Origin: Anaeramoeba flamelloides
Taxonomy: Eukaryota > Metamonada > Anaeramoebidae
Length of the DNA stretch: 64,000 nt
Assembly: GCA_027625915.1 (NCBI GenBank)
Contig: JANTQA010000070.1
Location: forward strand, 5,337,001 to 5,401,000
Direction of reading: 5' to 3'
Part shown: positions 10,690-21,350 of the stretch, piece after piece
Layout: each line of letters begins with the position of its first letter
How positions within the stretch are numbered: position 1 is the first letter of the stretch
Position numbers and translations under genes: made by a program
Notes under the pieces: model-generated
Databases searched by the model: none
Told to the model about the DNA's origin: nothing
The model's input: the letters and a program-made list of their open reading frames with translations, nothing else

Positions 10690-11512
10690 TTGTTATATAT
10701 AATAGTAAAAACTGTTTTTATTTTTTATAATGAGTGAATGGAATGATCAAAGATACTCTTAGTGCTGTTAGGTTTTTTTTAATTTTATAGAATTGACAGT
10801 AAATTTATTTAATTTTCAGTTTATTTCAAAAATTAAAAAAAACCTAACGAAAATCGAAAGAGTTTACAAATAAAACAGAAAACCTCAAGAAAAGTGCCGT
10901 TAGGTTTTTTTTAATTTTTGAAATAAACCGAAAATTTCAGAAATTTTCGGTTTATTTCAAAAATTAAAAAAAAAACCTAGGCACTCTAGGGCACTCTAGG
11001 GCACTCACCCTGATTACTAATGGTAAATTAATAATTTAGATGATAAAGAAAAAAAAATTTGGAATTCATCAAGTTCCAAATTTTTATTATTTGAAAAAAC
11101 GAAAAGAAAAATTCAAAAGAAAAAAAAAAAAAAAAAAAAAACAAAAAAAAGTGTTTTTCAAATACGGTTGGCAAAAAATCAAAAACAAAAAAAATAGCCC
11201 TTTTTTATCAAGAACACTCAAAATATAGAAAATATCCTTTTATTTTAATTTTTTCCCTTAATTATTTCTAAGAAATCGTGAATGCTTCATTGAGAGGTAG
11301 TTGTTTAATATCTTGCCATTTTTTTTCTTTTTGATCAAATCTTTTTTGATCATTCCAGTTTTTGTTTTTGTCTTTTCTTTTTATTTCCAAACTACCTAGA
11401 CCAACTAGTTTCTATCCTTACAATATTAGTTGTTAAACACTTTATTTTCTCATTAGTAACTCTTCTTCCCAATAAAAAGGAAATGCAACAAGGGAAAAAA
11501 TAGAAAAAAAAT
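10690..11512 (+). repeat. Family F composite repeat, copy F1 (carries hairpin array E2)
   Basis: Matches 33500-34531 in the same orientation. Blocks in order: ATGATCAAAGAT(A/C)CTCTTA, a family E hairpin array (10766-11007 here), ATTACTAATGGTAAATTA, AAGAAATCGTGAATGCTTC, GAGAGGTAGTTGTTTA, CAAATCTTTTTTGATC, CCAACTAGTTTCTATCCTT and CAACAAGGGAAAAAATAG. Apart from the array length the two copies are very similar. A 62-codon ORF at 11040 is Lys-rich and not conserved. The element type is unknown. Confidence 0.85.
10766..11007. repeat. Family E hairpin array, locus E2 (two hairpins)
   Basis: Two long hairpins in tandem. Each reads GTTAGGTTTTTTTTAATTTT ... AAAATTAAAAAAAACCTA with an inner pair GAAATAAACCGAAAATTT / AAATTTTCGGTTTATTTC. 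The spacer holds AGAGTTTACAAATAAAACAG and CTCAAGAAAAGTGCCG. The array ends CCTAGGCACTCTAGGGCACT, with the CTAGGGCACT word repeated. Confidence 0.85.
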
Positions 11513-11814
11513 CCAAAGTTCCACACTTTTATTCTTATTGAATAAATAATCTAATATTCTATTTAATAATTTACTTAATTTACAATCAACTCTGAAAATT
11601 AATTATTTGATATTATCACAAAATATCAATTTATCAATTGAATTTGAAATTTTTTTTTTTTTTTAATTTTTTTTAGAAATTGAATATTTTTCTTTCTAAA
11701 TTTCACGATAAAATTTGATTTTTTTGAGAAGAGTAAAAAAATGCTATTTTCAAATCAAAAAAATAGGAAGACCAAAAAAAAAATCAAGAAAAAATAAAAA
11801 ATATAGATCGGATT

Positions 11815-12595
11815 TACTGTACAAAATCCCTGAAATTTGAAAAAAAGATTATCTAGTGTTAGATGATGTGAATTGTTATTTGGGTTCTTTGCTAATGATA
11901 TTTAGCTTTACAGTCAGTTTCACTTTTAAGACACAAATTTTCTACGAAATTTAAGGAACAAAAAAAATCTCAAATTAAAGCAGATTTTTTGAAATTTTAA
12001 TTTTCGTATATTATTTTACTAGAATTTGAATTTTGTGCCTTAATTTGAGATTTTTTTTGTGCCTTAAATTTCTGAAAAAGTTTGTGTCTTTAAAAGTGAA
12101 ACTGACTGTAGAGGAATTTAAAAAGTGACTCAAAAAAGGCAATTTTTGGCAAGACAAAGCATTTTTTATTATTTCCAAAATATCTATTTCTGAAGAGTGT
12201 AAGATTAAACAATTGATAGGTGTTCAAAATAAATTTTTGATTTTTGCGTTGTAGAATTTGAAATTTTTAATTACTTTTCTGTGAATTAACTAAATGAAAA
12301 AATAAATTTTTTTAAAAAACTCCAAATAAAAACAAAACTAAAAATAAAATAATTCCATTTTCAACCCAAAAATCATTTTTCTCTTAAAAAAGTGCCAATG
12401 CTAGTAACTTACATTCTTTAATTTGGATTTTGGAATTAAAACAAAAAAAACATCTTTTCAAACATTTTCTTTATTGAATCACTCTTAAAACCTAAAACAA
12501 AGCCAAAAATCCATCAGATATAAACCAAGTTAACAATTCCTACGTTCTAACACAACATAATCTTTTTTTCAAATTTCAGAGATTTTGAACCTTAA
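11815..12595. repeat. Family B element, copy B2 (carries nested A2) inside a wider palindrome
   Basis: Left CAAAATCCCTGAAATTTGAA, right AAATTTCAGAGATTTTGAAC followed by CTTAA. Arms contain the family B words. Outside the element the flanks pair again: ATATAGATCGGATTTA at the left with TAAATCGGATCTATAT at the right, then ATCAAGAAAAAATAAAAA with a T-rich complement to about 12660. The family A copy A2 is nested in the left arm. Confidence 0.75.
11909..12111. mobile_element. Family A palindromic MITE, copy A2 (nested in B2)
   Basis: TA-CAGTCAGTTTCACTTTTAA at the left and TTAAAAGTGAAACTGACTG-TA at the right. The best view of the TA duplication in this family. Inner arms AAAAAATCTCAAATTAAAGC / GCCTTAATTTGAGATTTTTT. 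Confidence 0.9.
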
Positions 12596-12726
12596 ATCGG
12601 ATCTATATTTTGTATTTTTTCTCATTTTTTCTTGATATTTTTTCTTGAATTTTCTTTCGTATTTCTTCTTTTGTTTTTTGGAAGAAATAAAGGTAATTAA
12701 ATTGGAAAAAAACAACAAAACCTAAC

Positions 12727-13105
12727 TGTCAAATCTAAAACACGGAAATTTCTGAAACCCAGTAATTCCATTTTTCTGATCAATTGTAAATATTAGTAAA
12801 ATGTCAGAATATACTCCCATTTTACAGATAAATAACCCAATTACCCAGAGAATTATAACCTTTCCAATTGGAATATTGGTTAAATATTCTGAATCCACCA
12901 TTTTTTACTCTTTGGTGAAATCAGAAATCTAAAAAATCCAAAATTTGTAAAATTAATTGAGAACATTACTGAAAATTGAAAATCAAATTTATTGCGATTT
13001 TCCCTTTAGATAAAATCTAAATTTATTAGGAATCATCTTTATAAGAATTATTTTGTTATTGAATTTATGAAATAAGAGTTTTATTTACTTTATATCTTTC
13101 ACATA
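12727..13105. repeat. Family C element, left half C2, interrupted by D
   Basis: Follows C1 from CAAATCTAAAACACGGAAAT through CCAATTACCCAGAGAATTAT and GAATTTATGAAATAAGAG to TATATCTTTCACATAC, where the D palindrome begins. The remaining C sequence is not recognisable beyond D. Confidence 0.75.
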
Positions 13106-13968
13106 CCATTGTGAAAAAAATTTGGTTCATTAAAAAAAATTGGGTCAGTCAAAAATTTGTTTTCGTTTTTTAAATAGTAAATATTAGCAAAATGATTTTT
13201 GATCAAAGTAAAATTTTATGAACAAATCTTACATTTAATAAAAACCAAAGTGACTATCAATAATAATTTTCAAAAGTAAAATTAACTCGTTTCATTTTGA
13301 GCTTTTAGAATAACTGTGGAACTCTAAAAAACAAAAATTTATTTTTAATTGTAAACTTTACTAAAAATGTTGTTTTTTTTTATTAGATTACATTCCAAGA
13401 TCAAGTTAATCATTGTTTGGGAAGACTAAAAATTAATAACCGTTTTAAATTAAGGTTTGTCTATGGGAATTTTAAGAATTTAAATGGTTTCTGAAATCTT
13501 GATATTTCGGTATTTTGAAGTTTTGATTGTAAAAATTAGTGGAAAACAATCTCCTTCGAAAAAACTGCTTTTTTAGAAGATTTTATTATTCAATTTAATT
13601 TAAAAGGTTATTTAAGATTAACCGTGATAAATTTGCGTTCATTAACAATGATAAATATCTTATTGAATTAATAGATTTTAATATTTCCTATTAAATATTT
13701 CTCTTATTTTTAGTAAAGTTTACAATTAAAAATAAATTTTTGTTTTTTAGAGTTCCACAGTAATTCCAAAAGGTTAAAATGCAACAATTTAATTTTACTT
13801 TTGAAAATTATTATTGATAATAACTTTGGTTTTTATTAAATGTAAGATTTGTTCATAAAATTTTACTTTGATCAAAAATCATTTTGCTAATATTTACTAT
13901 TTAAAAAACGAAAACAAATTTTTGACTGACCCAATTTTTTTTAATGAACCAAATTTTTTTCACAATGG
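13106..13968. repeat. Family D large near-perfect palindrome (single copy)
   Basis: 863 bp. Termini CCATTGTGAAAAAAATTTGG and CCAAATTTTTTTCACAATGG. Arms of about 265 bp pair with very few mismatches, including TTGGGTCAGTCAAAAATTTG, TTAGCAAAATGATTTTTGAT and GAACTCTAAAAAACAAAAAT. The centre (about 13375-13705) is unpaired and non-coding. It lies in C2, so it is younger. It carries no transposase ORF. Confidence 0.9.
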
Positions 13969-14044
13969 AAAAAAAAAAAACTCTAAAGAAAAAACAAAAA
14001 AATTAATTCGACTTAATTGACTGGTAACTCTTATTTTTTTTTTT

Positions 14045-15939
14045 TTTTTTCCAAAAAGTAATAGAGTAATTATTTTCACAAGTGTACAATAAAGCATCAT
14101 TTATAACTTCCTTTATAAAGTATAGAAAGATGAGTTATCATTATTAAAAGAATATAATTTACCAATGAAATTTTCAGTAAAAAAGAACTAGATCAATTTT
14201 GTTTATTTTTTGGATCAAATTCGAAAAAAAAAAATTTGAAAAAAAGTTTATTTAATGGAAATATCACTTTTATAAATTTCTGAGAGTCTGTTTAACAAAT
14301 AAAATTGGAACCTTTAATCTTAGATTAAAAATAGAATAAAAAATAAATCAAATATTGAACCCTTGAAGATCTAAAAAAATTGATCTTCTAAACTATTTTT
14401 CAGTCAAAGGGGCCCAGTTGTAATGGTATAATACACGTGTTTAAAGGGTTTGCATAGATATTAGAAGAAAATTTTATTTTGGAAATTTTTAAAATTGAAA
14501 TCATTTTTTCACATTTCTACACATTTTTGTTTTTTTTTTTTAAAACATAATTCAGTTACAAAAATTTTTTTATTGCAAGATCAATAGTCACTTGGTCAAA
14601 ACTTGTTATTCTAATGTCATTGAAACCATGTAAAGATTGTTGAGAAATCATATTGATTTCTATTGGAATTCAATTTGATCTTTGATCTTGATATTTGTTT
14701 AATAAATGTGAAAAATTTTCACTTCATTTTCATTTCCTTTTTCAAATAGAGACCACAAATACCAACAAACTTTGTTTGAGGGCTTAATTTCTAAAAGAAA
14801 AGTATGGAAAATGAAGTGAAAAATGTTTGATATTTATTATTCAAATACCAGTAGAAGTTCAAAACAAACATCGTTGTTTTTCTCAATAGGGCCCTAAGAA
14901 TTTGAGTTTTGAAATTTTTAAGAAAAGCTATTGATTTATTAATATTCTTTCAGACATGTATCAACATTTCTTTGAGGTGTATTATTCTGTTTATTTCTTA
15001 TTTGTTCTTCAAAGGTCAATTATTTTATATAATTGATATTTATAAAAAACGTTGGTCCCCTTTGACTGAAACAGAGTTTATTTTGATCACAAATATTTAT
15101 TAAAATTCTTGAAATTTTAGAAGTTTGGGAAATATTCTTTTTCAAATAATAAGGGTATAAAAAAGATACTGTTTGTATTAATATCAGTTATTTGTTAATA
15201 ACTATTATTTTTTTTTTAATCAGATTTATTTATTTGAATTGGTTTTATTTGTTTGAAAATCTTTAAAAAAAAATTTGAAATAATTGTTAGGTTCTATTGA
15301 TAAATTTAATCTTTGGGTTTTTACGAACCCACTGAAATAATTAAGATTCGGGTTTGTGATTATTGATTAAAAATAATCAAATTAAAAAGTAATTCTTTCG
15401 ATTATAAGTTCAAATTTCCAAGGCTTTTTTAAAAAGTATTTTTGTATCATTTTAAATGTGATCATTTGATTGTTTTTATCCTATTTTTTTTTTTTCACAA
15501 AAAGAGAAAAATTGATTATAAAATGTTCCTTGAATATAAAAATTATAGTTTTTTCAAGTTTAAAATAATGATTGTAATTATTTTGAAATTAAGAAGATTT
15601 TTTAAACTGTGTTAATTTAGAACTTGTGGTTTTATTTTTAAACGTGTATTTTTGTAAACTTTCCTTAAAGGGGATAAGATTTATTTCCGCTTTTCAAGAA
15701 AATAATTTTTGTAAAATAATTTAAAAAATATGTTGGATTTCAGACTTTAAAAAATAAAAACAAATTGATCAGACTTTTAAAAACATTAATTAATTTCGGA
15801 AAATAGCACTAAAAGTAAGTTTTGTCTTTGATTTTCATCAGATTTTTACTTCGTTTTTAAATTTTAAGATGTGGTAATATTTTTTTGAATTTGCTCGTAA
15901 ATTTACTTGAAGATTTTTTTTAGTTTACTAGTCCCTTAA
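14045..15939 (-). repeat. Family M TTAA-ended element, copy M1 (carries nested J1)
   Basis: Reverse-orientation relative of M2 (28194-29420). Its right end, TTTACTAGTCCCTTAA, is the reverse complement of the left end of M2, and the following 150 bp also match. The segment 14045-14395 matches the other half of M2, for example TTTCTGAGAGTCTGTTTA and TAAATCAAATATTG. J1 splits the element. A 64-codon ORF at 14909 lies in J1, not M. The terminal TTAA at 15936-15939 is shared with B3. Confidence 0.75.
14396..15078. repeat. Family J element, copy J1 (nested in M1)
   Basis: Termini TTCAGTCAAAGGGGCCCAG and GGTCCCCTTTGACTGAA. About 680 bp. Inner inverted words include GTGAAAAATTTTCACTTCAT with GAAGTGAAAAATG. 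The uninterrupted M2 sequence around 29035 shows the site before insertion. A partial relative is at 8503-8835. Confidence 0.85.
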
Positions 15940-16118
15940 GGATTATTCAAGCCTCTGAGATTTAAAAAAAGATTTTGGTGTATCTTGTGTTGCAATTTGT
16001 CTACTTTGGTTTATAGTAGATGGGTCTTGTACTTGGTATGGGTTTTAAGAGTGATTCAAGAAAGACACTGTTTGTAAACCAAATTCCAAAATTCGTAGCA
16101 TACTTAATTATTATTATT

Positions 16119-16221
16119 ATTTTCTTTTTTCATTTGTCTTTCAAAAAATAAAATGATTGCACTATATTTTTATTTATTAATCTATATTTGCTATTATCTC
16201 TATACACTTTAGTAAAATAAA
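16119..16221. repeat. About 100-bp dispersed direct repeat (pairs with 3786-3888)
   Basis: Same-orientation near copy of 3786-3888, beginning CATTTGTCTTTCAAAAAATA. It sits at the junction between the B3 left arm and H1. Confidence 0.8.
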
Positions 16222-16242
16222 ATATCCAAAGTTCCAAAAAAA

Positions 16243-16737
16243 AAAACAATTTTACAGTGGTGGAACTAACCCATGTTTTTTATTTTAAGCCATTACTAAA
16301 ATTTAACTCATGCAAAAAATATTGGCTGGCTGTAGAAATAAAAGAAACAAATCAATGGGTTGGAAACAGTATATAAAAAAGAAATTGGGTTCTTTAAATA
16401 AATTTTAAAAAAGAATTATGTAGATAATGAAAGATTAAAATGTAATTTTTTGACAAAAAAATGTGCAAAATTTTATTTTTTGAATTTTTATAAAAAAATC
16501 ATTTAATCTCAGAAATTTTGAAAATATGATGAAATTTTGAAACAAAAGCATTTAATATAATTGAGCCATTTAGGTTAATGGAAGATCTAACCTCTAAAGT
16601 CAATTTAGATCTGAACCAAGAATCTATAAGTGGTTTTTGGTCTCACAATACCCAAGTCTGAAAAAAAAACATGAGTTAAATTTTAGTAATGGGTTAAAGG
16701 TTGTCAACACGGGTTATTTACACCACTGTACAAATTA
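16243..16737. mobile_element. Family H MITE, copy H1 (nested in B3)
   Basis: Ends TACAGTGGTGGAACTAACCC and GGGTTATTTACACCACTGTA. TIRs begin CAGTGGTG and are bounded by TA on both sides, the Tc1/mariner pattern. A second inner pair reads CCATTACTAAAATTTAACTC and GAGTTAAATTTTAGTAATGG. 495 bp, non-coding. Relative at 39960-40410. Confidence 0.88.
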
Positions 16738-17210
16738 TTTTTCTGATCAAAAATCTGACCCTATTTTTGAAATTTAGCTTAAAGACAATTTATTTTTTTT
16801 ATTTTTCCGAAATCGGGATTGAAGAGTGTGAGATTAATAGAATGGAAGATAATTAAGAATAAAATTGTCGTTTTTGTGTTGTTGATTGAAATTTATTACC
16901 TTTTGGTTTGAGTTTTATTAGGAGCTTTTAAAAAATTTTATTTTTTCATAAGTTAATTGACAAAAAAGTAAATCAATATTCTTTTCTACAACCCAAAATT
17001 CAAAAGTTATTCTTGAACCCCTACCAAAGATTAATCTTAAACTCAACATAAATTCAGATTTCGAAAAAAAAAAAAAATTGTAAAAAATTGCCATTTTGAA
17101 CCACTATAAAACCCAACCCAAGCAAAACATCGATTAATATAAACCCAAATACCAATTCACTATCCCCTACACAAGATAATCCCTTTTTCAAATTTCAGGG
17201 TTTGTAAACC

Positions 17211-17726
17211 TTAAGGACTACGTTCCCACCCTTGGGGTGGTTGATTAATTGTGTTATTTCACTTTCATTTATCAAAAAAAATTTTCACACAGAAGAAATT
17301 GTGCAAAAAAAAAAAAAAAAACATTTTTTGTCATCTTTACCTTTTCACGAAGAATATTTTTCTTTGTTATTCAATGAAAAGAAAAATTGAAAATAACAAA
17401 AAAAATAATTGCCAAAAATGGCTTTTGGGGATTTTCAAGTGCATTTCAAATTTTGGAACATTTCAAACTTGTAAAAGTGATTGTAAAAAATATATAGACC
17501 AGCCCAAGAAAATAGTGTGAGTTCCGAAAGTTGAAATGGAAATACTAAAATATTAAAATCAAAATTTAGCATAATCTAACAAGGCAAAAATTGTTGAAAT
17601 TGTGAAAATTTCACATTTTTTCGAAAAGAAATTCTCCTTGGATAAATACTACTTAATTTCTAAAACTTACTCAAGGGTGATTTTATCCATTGTTTCACTG
17701 TTTTCGCCTAAAGACGTAGTCCTTAA
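17211..17726. repeat. Family S TTAA-ended element (single copy)
   Basis: Termini TTAAGGACTACGT and ACGTAGTCCTTAA; 516 bp. The left TTAA is also the right end of B3. Inside are CCCACCCTTGGGGTGG and a 90-codon Lys-rich ORF (17251-17520) that I take as chance. The short perfect 13-bp TIR with TTAA edges fits a piggyBac-like non-autonomous element. Confidence 0.65.
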
Positions 17727-18427
17727 ATCACCTCTATTTTTAATAGATAATTTTTTTTAAATTGATAATAGACTTTTGTGAATTCTTTTTTTAATTCACG
17801 AACCTTTAAAATCCAATATTAGATTTATTTCTTGTTTATTATCAATTCCTGGTATTTGATAAAGTACAAAACTTGTCTCAAAAAGAACCACACTTTTAAT
17901 TTGAAACCTAGACTTTAGCTTGTTCGGATCAGAGTATTTGAAAAAAAAAAAGTTGTTTTTACAAAGTTTTTATGAAACAACCATAAAAAAATAAAAGGAA
18001 TTAAATTCAATCCCAATCACAATCACAAACAAAGAGTTCAAAATTGAGAAAATCAAGTTTTTAATTCTTTTGGTTTGTGTAAAAAAAACAAAACAATAAT
18101 TTTAAAGATGGTGACTTTTCAAAAACATTAAGACACAAAACAAGACTTTTAAGTGTTAACAAAATCCCAGTTACAAAAAATGGCTCTTACACAAAAATTT
18201 GAATCTATTGTGTCCATTCATACAATTTAGAGCCCTTTCAATTACTTTTAAAAGTCGGAAGCTTGGCAAAAGTCTCGAGATTTTATCAACAAATAAAATC
18301 ATTTTTTTTTATTTCCTTATAACCTGTTTAAATCTTATCTCTCAAAACACAGTTCCAACTTCGCAATACAAATTCAAACAATACAACAAAATAACAAAAC
18401 TATCAAACAAACAAGGAATTACTCAAT
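17727..18427. promoter_or_regulatory. SLU7 upstream region
   Basis: About 700 bp without a recognised repeat family. An open frame at 18199-18516 overlaps the SLU7 start in another frame and has no similarity I recognise. The last 200 bp before the SLU7 ATG are A/C-rich, as in a 5' leader. No TATA-like box stands out from the AT-rich background. Confidence 0.4.
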
Positions 18428-19768
18428 ATGTCTTCTTATGTCTCGAACAAAGATTTCAAAAAACAAAAGGAATTAGAAGAAGCAAGGAGGAGCGGAAAAG
18501 CCGATTTGGAGGTTGACGAGGAAGGAAAAGAAATCAATCCACATATCCCGCAATTTATTGCGCAGGCGCCCTGGTATTTAGATTCCAAGGGCCCCTCGCT
18601 TTCTCATCAAAAGTTTACACTCAAGCAAGAGAAAAAGGTTGCAAAGATCGGCAAGTATTATAAAAGGGGATCGAAGGCCAAAACAAAGGTAACCAAATGG
18701 AGGAAAGGGGCGTGCAACAATTGCGGTTCTCTTACACACACAGCAAAGGATTGTTGTGAAAGGCCAAGAAAAAGGAATGCCAAGCTTACGAAGAAGAATT
18801 TTGGCTTTGACGAAACAATTGAAAAAATTGATTATGATTACGACGGCAAACGAGATCGTTGGAGAGGGTATGATCCACGAAGCCACCAAGAAACGATAAA
18901 GTTTTATGAGGAGCTGGAAAAGGAAAGGAAAAAGATCCGATCCTCTGAATTGTCGAAAGAATTGGAAACAAAAAAAAAAAAGGAAAAGGAAGAGGAACTA
19001 GAGAAGGAAAGAAAGAAGGAAAGGGAAAAGGAACGAGAAAAGGGAAACGAGAATGAAAACGAAAAGGATGAGGATCTTGAGCAGGGCAACGTCCAGCCTT
19101 ACCAAAAGCTTGATATTAAAACTCGAATCACAGTGCGTAACCTGCGTATCAGGGAGCACACCGCCAAGTACCTTTACAATTTGGATCCCAATAGTGCCTA
19201 TTATGATCCTCGAACGCGTTCCATGCGTGAAAACCCCTTCGAGGGCTTTTCCCAAGAAAAGTCCATCTACCAGGGCGACAATTATAATCGAAGAGTTGGT
19301 GACGTCAACGATTTTAATAAAATCCAATTGTTCGCTTGGGAAATAGACCCCACAAATAGAGGCGAAAAGATCTCAGAAAGGCGTTTGCACGAAGGCGACA
19401 TTTTGGAAGGCGCACCAACCAAAACCCAGCAGCTGTGGTCCGAAATTCAACAACGAAAAAAGAAAATCCTTGACCAAAAGCGTAAGGCAAATCTTAAGGT
19501 TTACGGTGGCGAAAAGTATCTCAGAACACAAGAAATGGATAAGAAATTTGGTAAAGTTGGCACAGGATACGTCGAATATTCAAGCACAGGCAGAGCAATA
19601 CAAAAACTTAAAAAGACTAGCGTTAAATCAAAATACGATGAAGACACCTTTATAAATGGACATACTTCCGTTTGGGGATCTTATTGGAATGATGGGAAAT
19701 GGGGTTATAAGTGTTGTAAATCATTTGGCAAAAATTCTAAGTGTAAAAAAATTAGTGAAAACAAATAA
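18428..19768 (+). CDS. SLU7: Pre-mRNA-splicing factor SLU7
   Basis: A 446-aa intronless gene. SLU7 acts at the second step of splicing, in 3' splice-site choice, within the spliceosome. The N-terminal block is nearly diagnostic: YVSNKDFKKQKELEEARRSG, then DEEGKEINPHIPQFIAQAPW. A CCHC zinc knuckle lies at C96, C99, H104, C109 (CNNCGSLTHTAKDC) followed by ERPRK. Next come FDYDGKRDRW-type sequence (DYDGKRDRWRGYDP), a Lys/Glu-rich helix (about 165-220), the conserved core RITVRNLRIREHTAKYL with LDPNSAYYDPRTRSMRENPF, an LFAWE motif, YVEYSSTG, and near the C terminus WGSYWNDGKWGYKCCKSF. The metazoan Lys-rich C-terminal extension is missing; this protein ends soon after the CC motif. The ATG at 18428 matches the usual N terminus. 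Confidence 0.97.
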   Translation: MSSYVSNKDFKKQKELEEARRSGKADLEVDEEGKEINPHIPQFIAQAPWYLDSKGPSLSHQKFTLKQEKKVAKIGKYYKRGSKAKTKVTKWRKGACNNCGSLTHTAKDCCERPRKRNAKLTKKNFGFDETIEKIDYDYDGKRDRWRGYDPRSHQETIKFYEELEKERKKIRSSELSKELETKKKKEKEEELEKERKKEREKEREKGNENENEKDEDLEQGNVQPYQKLDIKTRITVRNLRIREHTAKYLYNLDPNSAYYDPRTRSMRENPFEGFSQEKSIYQGDNYNRRVGDVNDFNKIQLFAWEIDPTNRGEKISERRLHEGDILEGAPTKTQQLWSEIQQRKKKILDQKRKANLKVYGGEKYLRTQEMDKKFGKVGTGYVEYSSTGRAIQKLKKTSVKSKYDEDTFINGHTSVWGSYWNDGKWGYKCCKSFGKNSKCKKISENK

Positions 19769-20111
19769 ATTGCTTGTCAAGCAATCCTAATTATAATTTT
19801 TTAATACTATTATTTTTTTGTTTTGCTATATTTTATTTTCTTTTCTTTTCTTATCTTTTATTTTTTTTTGTTTTTTTTTTAATACATATTACAAATATAA
19901 AATTTTTTGAATTTTTTTTTATTTTTTTGCTTATTTTTAAATTTTTAATATAAATTTTGTGAACAGAACCTTAAAATTTTCTTGATATTTTGCAATAAAT
20001 GGGATGAGTAATTCTTTAAAATTGAAACATAAAATGTATTACTTTTGCGGAAAAAAAAAATGGAACTGGGAATAAAAGATCAACACTTTTTGTAATGATC
20101 AAAGAAAGTCG
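19769..20111. other. SLU7 3' flank
   Basis: T-rich spacer with several long T runs immediately after the stop. No gene or recognised repeat before the G1 element. Confidence 0.5.
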
Positions 20112-20640
20112 GTTACAAAAATTTGTACACACCCAAAATCAAAAATAAGCAAAAAAAAAAACTTGGTTTTTTGTATTTAAAAGAATGTAATATAAAACCA
20201 CATTTAAGTTACCATGTATTTGTATTTTTATTTATATAATCAATTTCGATCCAAATAAAAGAACAAAATATAAAAAGAAAAAGAAAAAATTGGTGTGTCC
20301 AAAATAATGAAACGGGAGGAATAAAAAATTCTATTGGTAAATTTGTTGGAATTCCACAAACAATTTTTGATTGATCAAATGATAAGATACTGTATACTAA
20401 TAGGATGTGATTGTTCAATTTAACAAAAGTAACACTAACCTTCTATGAATCATTCTAATAAAATTTTCCAATCCAAATAAACAGATTACTTTACATGAAA
20501 AAAGAAAATAAAAAAAAAACTGTAAAGACTAAACAAATGATAAAAATAGTTTGTAATATCTAAATTATTTCCACATTGAATTTAAAGGTATGTATTGTTC
20601 TACTTTCAACTATTTTAACTGTTCTCAAATTTTTGACGTT
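20112..20640. repeat. Family G element, copy G1
   Basis: Left end TTACAAAAATTTGTACACAC followed by CCAAAATCAAAAATA; right end AACTGTTCTCAAATTTTTGA. Internal words shared with the other copies: GTGTCCAAAATAATGAAAC, CTATTGGTAAATTTGTTGGA, TCAATTTAACAAAAGTAAC, AACCTTCTATGAATCATT. Other copies at 53020-53545 (reverse), 58671-59560 and 46040-46245 (fragment). The 69-codon minus-strand ORF inside is not conserved. Confidence 0.75.
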
Positions 20641-20893
20641 TCATTTAGTTTATTTCAGATTAAATTAAAAAATAATTAATATTTACAAATTTTTTATTAC
20701 AAAAGAGATGGAATATTCTAATGTCCTTAAATAAATATTGATTATTTCTTTTGATAAAAAATGAGTCTTCTTTTTATAAAAAAGAGTAACGATATAAAAG
20801 ATAAATTGATCAATTGATTTCATTTTAAGAAAACGATTTATCTATTTGTAAGTTCACAAATAATGAATAAATAGTGTTTTTAAAATTAAAAAA

Positions 20894-21350
20894 GTGTACA
20901 GCCGTTCCAGGTCTACCATAAATTTAAAAATAAAACACAATTAATTTTTCGATTCTTATTTTCCATTTTTTAAAAAAATTCGGAAATAAGAGTTATTATT
21001 AGAAAAGCAATTTCAATAAATGAGATATTATTCAAATGTTTGAAAACTCAAAAAAAAAATTCAAGATCACATGAAACTTAAAAATTATTGGTCCAAAACA
21101 GCTAAAAAAAAATATCAATATTTTACTGATCTTAGAAAATTTATCTTTTTTGAAAAATATTGTAAAGTGTTTCAAGAATCTTCAAAATTTTTTTTTTTGA
21201 TGTTTCAAAAATTTGAATAATAGCTCATTTATTGAAAAAAAATTTGGAATAATAACTCTTATTTCCAAATTTTTTAAAAATAGAAAATAAGAATTGAAAA
21301 CTCAATTATGTTTTATATAAAATTTTATGGTAGGCTTGGAAAGACTGTAA
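20894..21350. repeat. Family K inverted-repeat element (single clear copy)
   Basis: Left TACAGCCGTTCCAGGTCTAC and right GTAGGCTTGGAAAGACTGTA pair, then TTCTTATTTTCCATTTTTTA with TTTTTAAAAATAGAAAATAAG, then AATAAATGAG with CTCATTTATT. 457 bp, bounded by TA. A possible diverged half lies near 38685. Confidence 0.75.

Larger units (their letters stand above)
15936..17214. repeat. Family B element, copy B3 (carries nested H1)
   Basis: Left TTAAGGATTATTCAAGCCTC, right TTTCAGGGTTTGTAAACCTTAA. Family B words GTTTATAGTAGATGGGTC, GATTGAAGAGTGTGAGATTA, CTACAACCCAAAATTCAAAA. The 100-bp repeat (16119-16221) and H1 (16243-16737) interrupt the left arm. Both end TTAAs are shared with neighbours: M1 on the left, S1 on the right. 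Confidence 0.8.

Noticed and set aside
14909-15103. 64-codon ORF starting MKFLRKAIDLLIFFQ
   Set aside because: It is inside element J1, and the J2 copy gives a similar frame only in reverse; hydrophobic AT-rich chance ORF.
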